In this document: positions 8,795-16,865 of the stretch, piece by piece
Numbering within the stretch: position 1 is the stretch's first letter
How the letters are laid out: the number at the start of each line of letters is the position of its first letter
Assembly (NCBI GenBank): GCA_020851635.1
Contig: JADZCJ010000083.1
Span: 1 to 64,000 of the forward strand
Direction: 5' to 3'
DNA length: 64,000 bases
Origin: Anaerolineae bacterium
GTDB lineage: Bacteria; Chloroflexota; Anaerolineae; UBA4142; SHND01
Notes under the pieces: generated by a model
The model's input: the letters and a program-made list of their open reading frames with translations, nothing else
The model's database searches: none
Told to the model about the DNA's origin: nothing
Program-made: the position numbers and the translations under genes

Positions 8795-8862
8795 GCAGAC
8801 AAGAGATCCTGCGTCAAATTCCTCTTGTGCAGGGACCGAACAAGCTGTCAAGGCAAGCATGA

Positions 8863-8895
8863 AAACTGCCGCTCTCGCGATGAGAGCGGCAGTTT
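8863..8895. terminator. Bidirectional intrinsic terminator
   Basis: A perfect 14-bp stem (8863-8876 with 8882-8895) has a 5-nt loop, with AAA on one side and TTTGTTTT on the other. It separates the convergent membrane-protein gene (plus strand) and the DUF3054 gene (minus strand). Confidence 0.85.
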
Positions 8896-8933
8896 GTTTT
8901 ACAAGAACATTGTTGGTTATGCGTCAGGCGCGG

Positions 8934-9422
8934 TCAGCCAACTTGCTGACGCCCTTGATGACGGCTCCGCCACACCAGAATATAGGCAGCGCGCCAAATC
9001 AAAAGCATCAGTCCGCCAAAGCCAAGCGCTGCCAGGACAAACGCAGTGGGAATGACCGCGCGGTCGAGCCACACGGCGCGGAGGACAATTCCGAGCGGCG
9101 CGGCGACGAGCCATGCGTTTAGCAATCGCCAGAACGCAACGCGCCACCGCAAATCCTCCGCCGAGACGCGATACGCGCCCAACACGGTCGAGGTAACGAG
9201 CCAGGTAATGATAAACGGAAGCGAGGCAAGCAAAAGCCCGCGCACCGGATTCTCTGCATCAATCAGTTCGTGGTCGGCTTGCCCGATATAAACAAAGAGC
9301 AAGAGGGTGACGATATCGCCGAGCATCATGTAGAGCGCGGCGAGGGGGTTTGGAAACAGTCCCGCCATACGCAGCGACAACGGGGGCGTAGGGCGTTTCT
9401 CGAAATTATTGTCGGTTAGCAT
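8934..9422 (-). CDS. DUF3054-type membrane protein
   Basis: This 162-residue protein has four hydrophobic segments. The GDIVTLLLFVYIGQADHE stretch near residue 35 and the downstream LLLASLPFIITWL segment match the DUF3054 family of bacterial and archaeal integral membrane proteins, whose function is unknown. It is transcribed away from the nos locus and toward the terminator at 8863-8895. An internal ATG 18 codons in (MAGLFPNPL) is an alternative start. Confidence 0.7.
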   Translation of the reverse strand: MLTDNNFEKRPTPPLSLRMAGLFPNPLAALYMMLGDIVTLLLFVYIGQADHELIDAENPVRGLLLASLPFIITWLVTSTVLGAYRVSAEDLRWRVAFWRLLNAWLVAAPLGIVLRAVWLDRAVIPTAFVLAALGFGGLMLLIWRAAYILVWRSRHQGRQQVG

Positions 9423-9590
9423 AAGCTATTGTCGGCGCAGTATTCAACAATCCTTTGGACAAAGTTCAGGGGAAAATCTCGCCGGCAGGTTGTCGGAGCG
9501 CGCTCAATGGCAGCCATGAACGCGCGGCACAGTATCTCAAGAATAACTCTTCTGAATTCACTCTGTCAATCTGCCAAACGGAAAATTCCA

Positions 9591-9642
9591 AAGCCCTTGA
9601 GGTTTGTGCGATAGAGCCATCGCGCGAAACCTCAAAGGGCTT
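9591..9642 (-). terminator. Long hairpin downstream of the nos operon
   Basis: Arms at 9591-9605 and 9627-9642 pair over 15 bp with a single bulged base around a 21-nt loop. It lies about 150 bp beyond the last nos-operon gene and could stop minus-strand transcription. No long T-run follows, so the terminator call is tentative. Confidence 0.5.
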
Positions 9643-9689
9643 GTATTGCACTGGGTCCTCTACCTGCTAAAAAATATGCGTCACAATCC

Positions 9690-9721
9690 CGGTAAGGAAC
9701 GAACGCCGTTTCGTTCCCCGC
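9690..9721 (-). repeat. 32-bp dispersed repeat, copy 1 (inverted relative to copy 2)
   Basis: The reverse complement of this segment is identical over 32 bp to 18396-18427. The unit folds into a small hairpin (GGAACGAA with TTCGTTCC, loop ACGGCG). Similarity continues patchily outside the core (GTGACGC on one side, CGCG on the other). The two copies flank the nos locus in opposite orientation. Confidence 0.8.
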
Positions 9722-9730
9722 TCGCGCGCT

Positions 9731-9755
9731 GCTGCGAGCATGCTCTGCTCGCAGC
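9731..9755. terminator. Hairpin just after the cytochrome c gene
   Basis: GCTGCGAGCA (9731-9740) pairs perfectly with TGCTCGCAGC (9746-9755) around a 5-nt loop. It begins 34 bp past the stop of the last nos-operon gene. There is no T-run on the minus strand, so it may protect the mRNA end rather than terminate. Confidence 0.45.
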
Positions 9756-9788
9756 CAAAAATGGGACGCACACCCCTGCTAAAGCGGT

Positions 9789-10229
9789 CTATTGATGAAT
9801 ACTGCGAATGAACGCGATAATGTCATCCAAATTGGCATCGGTGAGCGCGGGATTGCCCCCCTTGGGCGGCATGTCCACCTGAGTCGTATTTGCCGGGTCA
9901 CTTACCGGACGACCCTTTTTGATAAATGCGAGCAGCTCGGCGTCACTTTGACTCGCCACAAACTCGCTGGTTACGAGATCTTTGCCCAGACCCGGCAGCC
10001 CTTTGGCATCCGGACCATGACATGATGTGCAGCTCGAAGTAAAGAGGGTCTTGCCCTTGGCGGCATCCCCGGCAGCTGCCGACGTATTGGTATCTCCCCC
10101 GGATGTCGAGACGTTTTGAGCGCCCGAGCTGCTGCTGGGCGCGCTCGGTGTTTTGCGCGAAGCGGGAGCCGGCGTGCATGCCGCAATTACAAGTAATAGA
10201 GCAAACAACACAAACACAGCAATCTTCAT
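9789..10229 (-). CDS. Lipoprotein c-type cytochrome of the nos operon
   Basis: This 146-residue monoheme cytochrome starts at an ATG preceded by AGGAGGAAAA. A lipoprotein signal ends in VIAAC (lipid-modified Cys18). A Ser/Thr/Ala-rich linker follows, then the heme site CTSCH and a Met-containing distal region (VDMPPKGGNPALTDANLDDIIAFIRSI, of which MPP is the likely axial ligand). It is the last gene of the nos operon, 32 bp after nosL. It is likely the electron donor that passes electrons from the quinol pool to NosZ outside the membrane. Confidence 0.9.
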   Translation of the reverse strand: MKIAVFVLFALLLVIAACTPAPASRKTPSAPSSSSGAQNVSTSGGDTNTSAAAGDAAKGKTLFTSSCTSCHGPDAKGLPGLGKDLVTSEFVASQSDAELLAFIKKGRPVSDPANTTQVDMPPKGGNPALTDANLDDIIAFIRSIHQ

Positions 10230-10261
10230 TTTTCCTCCTGGAACATGGCTTGGTTTATGAT

Positions 10262-10723
10262 TCATGGCGCGGAATGCAAGACAAGGTGCACATACACACG
10301 TAACTCGTCAAACTTTTTTACGGTCCCACGCACCTGTGCCGCAAATGCCTGCGCCGATGCCTCGTCGGCAAACGCGGCAATGCCATCATTCATCGGCGAT
10401 TGAATCTGCGGACTGTGCACATAATAGGCAGTCTCGCCGCGCAGCCAGACCTGTGTATTATAATCGTGAACAAAATAAGCGCGTACCTGAGACTCGGGGT
10501 GATCCATGTGATAAACAACCATGCCGCCAATATCGTCAAACTTGTGTATGTTTCCGTTCAGGTCAATGGTGGCGGCCGCAAAACGGACATCGCTGATGAT
10601 CATGCTGCACTCGTCGCACACATCCTGCCCGTAAAAAATCTCCGGCGCTCCAATGTCGTTAGCGGACTGTCCACAGCCGACCAAACCGATCACCATGACA
10701 AGGATAAATAGTAGAGTTTTCAT
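10262..10723 (-). CDS. nosL: NosL copper chaperone lipoprotein
   Basis: This 153-residue lipoprotein has a signal peptide ending in LVGC (Cys17). The mature part contains CDECSMII, equivalent to the CxxCGM-type copper-binding motif of NosL, and KFDDIGGMVVY, typical of the family. NosL delivers Cu(I) for assembly of the CuZ centre of nitrous oxide reductase. Its ATG overlaps the end of nosY by 4 bp. The usual glycine of the motif is a serine here, which is a minor variation. Confidence 0.9.
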   Translation of the reverse strand: MKTLLFILVMVIGLVGCGQSANDIGAPEIFYGQDVCDECSMIISDVRFAAATIDLNGNIHKFDDIGGMVVYHMDHPESQVRAYFVHDYNTQVWLRGETAYYVHSPQIQSPMNDGIAAFADEASAQAFAAQVRGTVKKFDELRVYVHLVLHSAP

Positions 10724-11547
10724 ACATCCCCCTTCCGGGCAAAGACCCCATAGGCAAGCGCAAAACTGAGCGCGGTCCAGCCGACCAGCAGGGAGACCAG
10801 CACGAACGGTAGTGTATCACCAAATTGAATCATCGCGTACTGCCCCGCCGCGCCGAGCGTGTCAATTGTAGAGCGCAGGGAGTAGATTGCCCCTAATTTA
10901 AAGATTTGAAGCGGGTTGACAAGCACCAGCGTCAACATGCTCGCCGGGGTGGGACGAAACGCCATCGTCGCGCCAATCAACCCGAGGTCACCGATAAATA
11001 CCAGCGCCAGCCACACGATCATGGCGGCGCCGGACGCAGTGGCGGCTTTGTGCGTCAAGGCGCTGATGATAAAACCGATGCCGAGCGAGGCGAGCGCGAG
11101 CAGGACTGCAAAACCGACGAGCGCCAGGAACGACGCCGGGTCACCGCCTTGGTTGGCAAGCCCCAGACCCGCAATACCAAACCCCAGCGCGAGGGCAGCA
11201 ATGACGGCGAGCGCGGCGCCCAATGCCTTGCCGAAAAAAACCTCGGCGCGGTTCACCGGCTGGGCGAGCAGATAGAGCAAGGTGCCGCGTTCGCGCTCTC
11301 CCGCAATGACGCCCGCGCCGACGGTGATGCCAATGAGGGGCACAAACAGCAAGAGCGAATTGATCAGACTCGCCGCCGTGCGTCCAAAACCGCCCAGCCC
11401 GGCATAACCTGCCGCGCTCATGCCCGCCTGTGCCAACCCAAAGGCGAGCACGCCAAAGCCGAGCGCATAAAACCAGAGCCATTTGTTGCGGAGCGCTTCG
11501 CGCAGTTCGCGCCGCGCGATGGTCCACGTCAGAGTCAGTTCCATCAT
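10720..11547 (-). CDS. nosY: NosY ABC-type permease
   Basis: This 275-residue membrane protein has about six hydrophobic helices. It has the ABC-2 permease signature region GAGVIAGERERGTLLYLLAQPVNR near residues 75-100. It is the permease that pairs with the NosF ATPase and works with NosD in NosZ maturation. It overlaps the nosDF gene by 4 bp upstream and nosL by 4 bp downstream, so the three are translationally coupled. The ATP-binding partner is the C-terminal domain of the preceding fusion protein. Confidence 0.9.
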   Translation of the reverse strand: MMELTLTWTIARRELREALRNKWLWFYALGFGVLAFGLAQAGMSAAGYAGLGGFGRTAASLINSLLLFVPLIGITVGAGVIAGERERGTLLYLLAQPVNRAEVFFGKALGAALAVIAALALGFGIAGLGLANQGGDPASFLALVGFAVLLALASLGIGFIISALTHKAATASGAAMIVWLALVFIGDLGLIGATMAFRPTPASMLTLVLVNPLQIFKLGAIYSLRSTIDTLGAAGQYAMIQFGDTLPFVLVSLLVGWTALSFALAYGVFARKGDV

Positions 11548-13940
11548 TCCACCTCAGTCTGCCGTTCCACTTGAAAATCGTCCACGACAAAGCCATTCGC
11601 TTCGAGGAGCTTGAGCGCGCGTATTTTTTCCTGTGCGCGGGCGCGGACGACAATCGTGCCGCGTCCGTTCAAGTGAGCATCCCATCCTTGCGCGTTCAGA
11701 AACGCGCTGGCGCGTTCGCGCTGTTCGTTTCCCAGCCACAAGGTCAGTTCGACCGCGGGGCTGACCAAGGCGCGCCATTCTTCCAGGTCCATTAGCCGCA
11801 TGGGCTGGTTCTCTGCCAGCCACAACACCCGGTCCGCCAGAGCTTCTACTTCTTCGAGACGGTGCGAGGCAAAGAGGATCGTCTTGCCCTGACGTTTCAA
11901 GTCGTCCACCAATCTCACAAATTCAGCACGCGCTGCCGAGTCCAGGTTGGCGGTCGGTTCGTCCAACAAGAGGATGGGCGGGTCGGCAAGCAGCGCCAGC
12001 GCGAGCGCGAGCCGCTGTTTTTGTCCACCCGACAACGCAGTGACCGATTTCGAGGCGTGTGGCGCAAGCCCCAGTTGTTGGAGCAGCTGGGGGACGCGGG
12101 CGGCGGGAACATGCTTGAGTCGCGCATAAAATTCGCATGTCGTCTGCACGCTCCAGTCATAAAACATGGTGAGCTGGGGCACATAGCCAATAAAGCCGCG
12201 TGTCTTTTTGCCCTGCTGTCGGACTTGGAGCCCCTTGATCCGGATGTTGCCCTGGAACGAAATCAACCCCAGCATCGCCTTGACCAGTGTAGTCTTGCCC
12301 GCGCCGTTGGGTCCCCAGAGGGCGAGCGCCTGTCCCGCCTCGACACAAAACGAAACATCGTTCAGGACGCGCGTTTTGCCATAGGTCTTGCCCACGCTCT
12401 CGGCGCAGACAACGGCTTGAGCAAGTTCCGCCGTGCGGTGCGCCGCAGGCAACGACTGGGCTGTGGGTTTTGGAACAGAATCCGACTCGATCATGGGTTT
12501 ATCTCGCTTCGCAATGACAATTGCTCCTGCTGCAATCATCAGGAGCATGAGAGAAGCCGCGACCATTTCGCGGCGCGTGTCAGCGGGCGGCTGGGTAGTG
12601 GCGGGCAGAGGCGCCGGGGTGAGTCGCGGCGCCGGGTCGGCAAATTTGGGGCGAGGTTTGACAATGGGAAAGGATGCGGCGGCAAATTCGATCGCCTGCG
12701 CCGCAGGCGAATAGAGGAGCACGCGCAGGATCGGCATGCGGTCCGTCATGTTTTCAAACAATTTTTCTGCAACGTAGGGAGTGTCGCCCCTGCCGTCGCC
12801 GTCTGCATCCAGCCCCGTATAGTCACTCCAGAAATTGCCCTGCCATGTATTGGCGTCAGGGCTTCCGCCCCCGCCGTGCACCGACATCTGCTCGATATTT
12901 TCCCAAAAGGTGTTGTTGGTAAATTCAACGCGCTTGACCGCGGGCATGGCGGTGACGGCAACATCGTTAAAGGCAAGGATATTGTTCTCGAAACGCGCAA
13001 ACGAGTTGGGCGTAAATGGAGTGCCGTCCAGAAAAATGCCGCCGCGATTTTCGACCAGCAGGTTATTCTCGACGGTGACATTGTCCGTGTCTTTGAACCC
13101 GAGGGCATAGCCGCTCGGACCCCGCTGGTCCCGCACATCATTGTCTACGAGTTCGACACCCTTGGAATACATTGCATAAATGCCGACCGAATTGTTCAGC
13201 AGACGATTGTTTGCAATGAGCGAGTCGTCACTATACATCAGGTGAACGCCATAGCGCCCGTTCTCGATCAGATTGTTAATGATCCGCACGCCCTGCGAAT
13301 ACCAGATCACCAGATCACGCGCGGCATGCACGTGATTGTTTTCGAGAGTCACGCGCGGGCTATACCACAGGCGAATCCCGTCGCCTTTGCGTCCGCTCTC
13401 ATAGCGCGCCTGGCTGGTAATATCGTTCGCGCGCACAATCGAATCGGGTCCCTCGGCAACAAAGATTCCGAACAGCACTTCGTCCAGACGATTTTGTTCG
13501 ATAAGGGCGCGGGGCGCATTTACGGTGATGCCCGCGTGGTCCTGGTCCGGCTCGCTGCCGCTGTTGCGAATTTCGAAACCGCGCACGGTCACATCGGGCG
13601 CATTGATGGTTACGACCGTCCCGCGTCCGCCGGCATCGAGCGTCGGTTTCTGTCCCGAGACCGAGCCCGGCGTGCCTTCGAGGATCACGGATTTGTCAAG
13701 CACCAGGTTGCCGGTATAGACGCCTCCCCGGACCTCGATCGTGTCACCCGCCTGGGCGGCGGAAAGCGCGGCTTGTATGGTGGTATACGGTCCTTGCGGT
13801 GACACTATGAGCCGCTCGGCGGCGGATGCCGATGCCGACCCGAACAGCGCCCACACGAGCAAAACGCCAAGACCGTACAAGCATTTGAAATGGACGCGCC
13901 ATTTCAGCTGCTTGCAAGCCACAGCGCCGGGCGTGTTCAT
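11544..13940 (-). CDS. nosDF: NosD-NosF fusion protein
   Basis: One uninterrupted 798-residue frame joins two normally separate Nos maturation proteins. Residues 1-41 form a signal peptide. Residues about 45-410 are a right-handed beta-helix of NosD type with repeated NN-turn strands (WYSQGVRIINNLIENGRYG, HLMYSDDSLIANN). A Pro/Ala-rich linker and one transmembrane helix (459-477) follow. Residues about 508-735 are an ABC ATPase with Walker A GPNGAGKTT (543-551), LSGGQ (636-640) and Walker B ILLLDE. The topology, NosD outside and NosF inside, is consistent. The start overlaps nosB by 4 bp. NosDFY energises or supports sulfur and copper loading of NosZ. Confidence 0.93.
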   Translation of the reverse strand: MNTPGAVACKQLKWRVHFKCLYGLGVLLVWALFGSASASAAERLIVSPQGPYTTIQAALSAAQAGDTIEVRGGVYTGNLVLDKSVILEGTPGSVSGQKPTLDAGGRGTVVTINAPDVTVRGFEIRNSGSEPDQDHAGITVNAPRALIEQNRLDEVLFGIFVAEGPDSIVRANDITSQARYESGRKGDGIRLWYSPRVTLENNHVHAARDLVIWYSQGVRIINNLIENGRYGVHLMYSDDSLIANNRLLNNSVGIYAMYSKGVELVDNDVRDQRGPSGYALGFKDTDNVTVENNLLVENRGGIFLDGTPFTPNSFARFENNILAFNDVAVTAMPAVKRVEFTNNTFWENIEQMSVHGGGGSPDANTWQGNFWSDYTGLDADGDGRGDTPYVAEKLFENMTDRMPILRVLLYSPAAQAIEFAAASFPIVKPRPKFADPAPRLTPAPLPATTQPPADTRREMVAASLMLLMIAAGAIVIAKRDKPMIESDSVPKPTAQSLPAAHRTAELAQAVVCAESVGKTYGKTRVLNDVSFCVEAGQALALWGPNGAGKTTLVKAMLGLISFQGNIRIKGLQVRQQGKKTRGFIGYVPQLTMFYDWSVQTTCEFYARLKHVPAARVPQLLQQLGLAPHASKSVTALSGGQKQRLALALALLADPPILLLDEPTANLDSAARAEFVRLVDDLKRQGKTILFASHRLEEVEALADRVLWLAENQPMRLMDLEEWRALVSPAVELTLWLGNEQRERASAFLNAQGWDAHLNGRGTIVVRARAQEKIRALKLLEANGFVVDDFQVERQTEVE

Positions 13941-14629
13941 GCCTTCACCGCCGTGGCTTGTGCCGCCGCATGTTTGCGCGCCTCTACCACGGGTTTATAG
14001 GCACGGCGATGAAAATACAAGCCGATCAATGTGACCACACCCGCCAGGAGGGAGAGAAAAAACCCTATTTCCAGACTGGAAGAGGTGCCGAATTGTCCGA
14101 TTGCGCCCGCTCCAATGAGCGGGGGGGTAAAGGGCTTGATGGCGCCCCCCAATGCCGAAGTCGGATCAATCGAGTGCCCGTAGGTGTAGAGAATATACCA
14201 GAGGTCGGCAAGGAAAATGAATGGGAACGCGAGAATGGGCAGGGCAAGCAAGAGCGCGAATTGATTGTGGACAAAGACGCTGGCTGCCAGAATCAAGCCG
14301 ATCGAAACAATGGCGAGGAGCGAGAGCGAGCGTTCCAACCGTCCGCCCTCGTCCAGCGGCGGCATCCCCAGATAATGATTGAGCGCATCTATTTCGCGCA
14401 TGTCGCCCTCGAGACGGTTCACATACACGTCTACCGACAAGCCCTTGGGATACTGCGGCGCGGTCATTTCCATACGCCAATAGGGCAAAAAGGTCGAAGC
14501 CACGAGAATCAGGGCGGCGATGGTAAAGATTGCGTTTGGAACCATAAACGCGTTCAGCGGACGACGCGAGCCATCCGCCAGTTCGACTTGAATGTCGGGT
14601 CCAAACAGAGAAACAATAAAGTTCTTCAT
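13937..14629 (-). CDS. nosB: NosB-like membrane protein
   Basis: This 230-residue protein has about five or six hydrophobic segments. Its external loop contains MTAPQYPKGLSVDVYVNRLEG and DALNHYLGMPPL, a pattern I recognise from the membrane protein encoded after nosZ in clade II (atypical) nos clusters, called nosB in epsilonproteobacteria. ATG 14629 is chosen; a longer frame would read through the hairpin at 14664-14697. It overlaps nosDF by 4 bp. The exact role in N2O reduction is not known, but its position supports the nosZ-nosB-nosD order. Confidence 0.75.
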   Translation of the reverse strand: MKNFIVSLFGPDIQVELADGSRRPLNAFMVPNAIFTIAALILVASTFLPYWRMEMTAPQYPKGLSVDVYVNRLEGDMREIDALNHYLGMPPLDEGGRLERSLSLLAIVSIGLILAASVFVHNQFALLLALPILAFPFIFLADLWYILYTYGHSIDPTSALGGAIKPFTPPLIGAGAIGQFGTSSSLEIGFFLSLLAGVVTLIGLYFHRRAYKPVVEARKHAAAQATAVKA

Positions 14630-14663
14630 TACGGATATTATGAACCTCTGTGCGGTCAAGGGC

Positions 14664-14697
14664 GCTGGGGAATCAGTCGTGCGACTGATTCCCCAGC
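14664..14697. other. Perfect 16-bp hairpin between nosZ and nosB
   Basis: Arms 14664-14679 and 14682-14697 are exact complements with only TG between them. It begins 7 bp past the nosZ stop. No T-run follows on the minus strand. It probably stabilises the nosZ mRNA end or attenuates read-through so that nosZ is expressed above the assembly genes. Confidence 0.7.
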
Positions 14698-14704
14698 ACA
14701 ACTT

Positions 14705-16732
14705 TTAATTGGGTTCCACCATGAAATAACCCAGCATTTCAAGATGGAGCGCCGAGCAGAATTCAGTGCAATAGTATGCATAAGTCCCGCTCATGTTGGC
14801 GTCAAATTCAATCGTTTCGGTCTTGCCCGGTTCCAGCGACAGATTGATATTGTATCCCGGCAAGGCAAAGCCATGTGTGGCGTCGCGTGTCTGTTCGAGA
14901 TTTGTAAAGTGCCAGATGACGTGGTCGCCTTGCTTGATGCGGATATGTTCCGGCGTAAAGTGCGAGCGCACGACCGCCATCCAGATTTCGACGTTATTGC
15001 CATTGCGGACGACTTTGGCTTGGTCCGGTCCGGTGATCGCATTCGGGTCCTGCTGCATGGTCTCGGGATTGGTCCCGACCGGATACACTTCCAGGGGTGC
15101 GAGCTTGTCCGCTTTGATGATCTGAGCATAGTGCGGCTCAGCCATGCCGATCGGCATGTCATACAGCACCTTCATGGTGTCGCCGGTCTGGCTTGTATCC
15201 ACCAGTTGAAAATTCTGCGGCAGCAGTGGACCTACATTTGCAAAGCGGTCAATACTCCACTTGTTCAAGGCGACCACATAATTGCCATCGGGAGATGAGG
15301 TGTCGCCTTCGGCAGCGGCAATATGACCGATGTTGTATTGCACAGGCAATTTCTGCACGAGCGTCCAGGGTTCTTCTGGATGCAGCCCCTGATAGGGACC
15401 GCCCAGCGTCCAGCGCGCGACCACCGAATCGAGGAACAAAGAGGTATAGGCGTAGCCCTTGTCATCATACACCGTGTGCAGCGGACCAAGCCCCAGTTCC
15501 ACTTGTGCTTCCATGGTCGAGTCCAGCGAAAGCACCGGAACCCCAAACTCGTCCTTGGTCATGGTGCCTTCGTTCAACGCGGCGATGGCTTTTTGGATCT
15601 TGTCGAACGAATAGATGGTTACGTGCGGGTCGAGTTTGCCGCCGACCACCACATATTCACCTCCCGGCGTCACATCCGCGCCGTGCGGCGATTTCGGTTC
15701 GGGGGTGAAATAGAGCACACCTTCTTTTGCGGCGGTATCGAGGCGGATCAAAGGCATTCCTTTGATGGTTTCCACTTTGCCCGCTTTGTAGAGCTCTTCG
15801 GCTTTTTTCCAGTTTACGATGTGCAAATAGTCAGTGTCGTTCTTGGCGGTCCCCGCTTCAAACGGCGGATTGCCATCTTCCACGCCGCCGGTTGCCAATT
15901 CGGTATTGAACGAGTTGCAGAACAACCAGCCGTCGCTCACTTTCTTGCCCGCGTCGCACAGGTCTTGAAAGTACGGCGGGAGCTCGATCGAGAACGACTG
16001 CGCGGGATCAATGCGTCCCGTGGCGCGGTCGAATTTCCACAGCGTCATGACGCCGCGATATTCCTCTTTATAATTTGCGATATCCGAATATTCCCAGCCA
16101 AGGGGCGCCGCATACTGGGGTCCTTCGATAATATATTCCGTGTTGGGCGTCACGAACGAGCCGCCGTGGTCGTTGATCGCCAGCGGGTTCTTGACGATTT
16201 GCTTGGTTGCAAAGTCCTTGAGGTCTATCACCGCGACACGCGCGTTCGCCTTGTCGTTGATAAACAAGAATTGCCCGTCATACTCGCCGTTGGTTTCCGA
16301 GAGACCGGGATGATGGGTATCGCCCCAGAGAATCTCGTTGTCTCCAACCTTGCCTTGCGCCAGGATAGCGTTACCTGCCCCGCCAAATCCATAACCCTGC
16401 CAGGGTTCCGGCGTAAAGACGCCGATGAGTTTCAAGATGCGCATCGAAGGCACGCCAACGACCAGCACCTGCCCGCCCTGTCCGCCGGAAGCGAACATGA
16501 TATACGGGTCGAGTTGTCCCGAGGGCATAAACGTTTTCAGCGCCGCCGTGACATCATCCGGCGAAAGTCCGCGTTCGGCGGCAACCTGCGCCGCGTCGGC
16601 AGACAAGCCCGCCTGCGAGGTGGTTCCACCCACCGCGCTTTCGCGGGTCGGAGTTTGTCGTCCCGGACCGCAAGCCATGATAATGGCGGCAAGCACCAGA
16701 ACGATAGCGCAGAGCAAAATCAACTTTTTCAT
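14705..16732 (-). CDS. nosZ: Nitrous oxide reductase, clade II type
   Basis: This 675-residue enzyme reduces N2O to N2 at the tetranuclear CuZ centre using electrons received at CuA. The start is ATG 16732, after GGAG. The signal region has no twin-arginine motif and ends in the lipobox IIMAC (Cys21), so the enzyme is probably Sec-exported and lipid-anchored. The N-terminal beta-propeller holds the CuZ histidine motif WGDTHHPG. The C-terminal cupredoxin has CTEFCSALHLEM (C655, C659, H663, M666) for CuA. Two Crp/Fnr genes lie directly upstream and NosBDFYL with a cytochrome downstream. Sec export and the nosB neighbour mark it as clade II. Confidence 0.96.
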   Translation of the reverse strand: MKKLILLCAIVLVLAAIIMACGPGRQTPTRESAVGGTTSQAGLSADAAQVAAERGLSPDDVTAALKTFMPSGQLDPYIMFASGGQGGQVLVVGVPSMRILKLIGVFTPEPWQGYGFGGAGNAILAQGKVGDNEILWGDTHHPGLSETNGEYDGQFLFINDKANARVAVIDLKDFATKQIVKNPLAINDHGGSFVTPNTEYIIEGPQYAAPLGWEYSDIANYKEEYRGVMTLWKFDRATGRIDPAQSFSIELPPYFQDLCDAGKKVSDGWLFCNSFNTELATGGVEDGNPPFEAGTAKNDTDYLHIVNWKKAEELYKAGKVETIKGMPLIRLDTAAKEGVLYFTPEPKSPHGADVTPGGEYVVVGGKLDPHVTIYSFDKIQKAIAALNEGTMTKDEFGVPVLSLDSTMEAQVELGLGPLHTVYDDKGYAYTSLFLDSVVARWTLGGPYQGLHPEEPWTLVQKLPVQYNIGHIAAAEGDTSSPDGNYVVALNKWSIDRFANVGPLLPQNFQLVDTSQTGDTMKVLYDMPIGMAEPHYAQIIKADKLAPLEVYPVGTNPETMQQDPNAITGPDQAKVVRNGNNVEIWMAVVRSHFTPEHIRIKQGDHVIWHFTNLEQTRDATHGFALPGYNINLSLEPGKTETIEFDANMSGTYAYYCTEFCSALHLEMLGYFMVEPN

Positions 16733-16807
16733 ACGACGCTCCACATAGTATGTTGCAAGTGACCCTGAACGACAGAGCGCCAGGGTCCTCTGCCACACCT
16801 CAATTGG

Positions 16808-16826
16808 TTCGCGCACAATGCGCAAA
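16808..16826. promoter_or_regulatory. Candidate operator upstream of nosZ
   Basis: TTCGCGCACAATGCGCAAA is a near-perfect palindrome (GCGCA CAA TGCGC with AT flanks). It lies 76 bp before the nosZ start, in the only 133 bp between nosZ and the preceding Crp/Fnr gene. The position suits a Crp/Fnr-type activator site; this is inference from symmetry and location. Confidence 0.45.
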
Positions 16827-16865
16827 GAATATTTGAACCAGAAACAGGGACAGGGAAAGAGTGAC

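Larger units (their letters stand above)
9423..9788. other. 366-bp intergenic region rich in inverted repeats
   Basis: No credible gene is present. The stretch holds three hairpins (9591-9642, 9690-9721 and 9731-9755). It also has a 16-base segment at 9485-9500 (GCAGGTTGTCGGAGCG) that differs by two transitions from the left end of the MITE-like element at 48660-48751. ACCTGCTA near 9662 resembles that element's other end. It probably combines the end of the nos operon, the DUF3054 promoter and remnants of short mobile repeats. Confidence 0.6.

Noticed and set aside
12410-12710. The NosD-NosF join as a sequencing frameshift
   Set aside because: The linker includes a coherent membrane helix and Pro-rich hinge in one frame with no stop or internal start at the expected boundary. 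I regard fusion as more likely, although read data would be the final check.
11862-13802. A 646-codon open frame on the plus strand opposite nosDF
   Set aside because: It lies entirely antisense to nosDF, whose motifs are unmistakable. GC-rich codon bias of the real gene readily leaves the opposite strand open. It has no recognisable domain or ribosome-binding site.
15323-16762. A 479-codon open frame opposite nosZ
   Set aside because: It is antisense to nosZ and has no domain similarity or promoter evidence.
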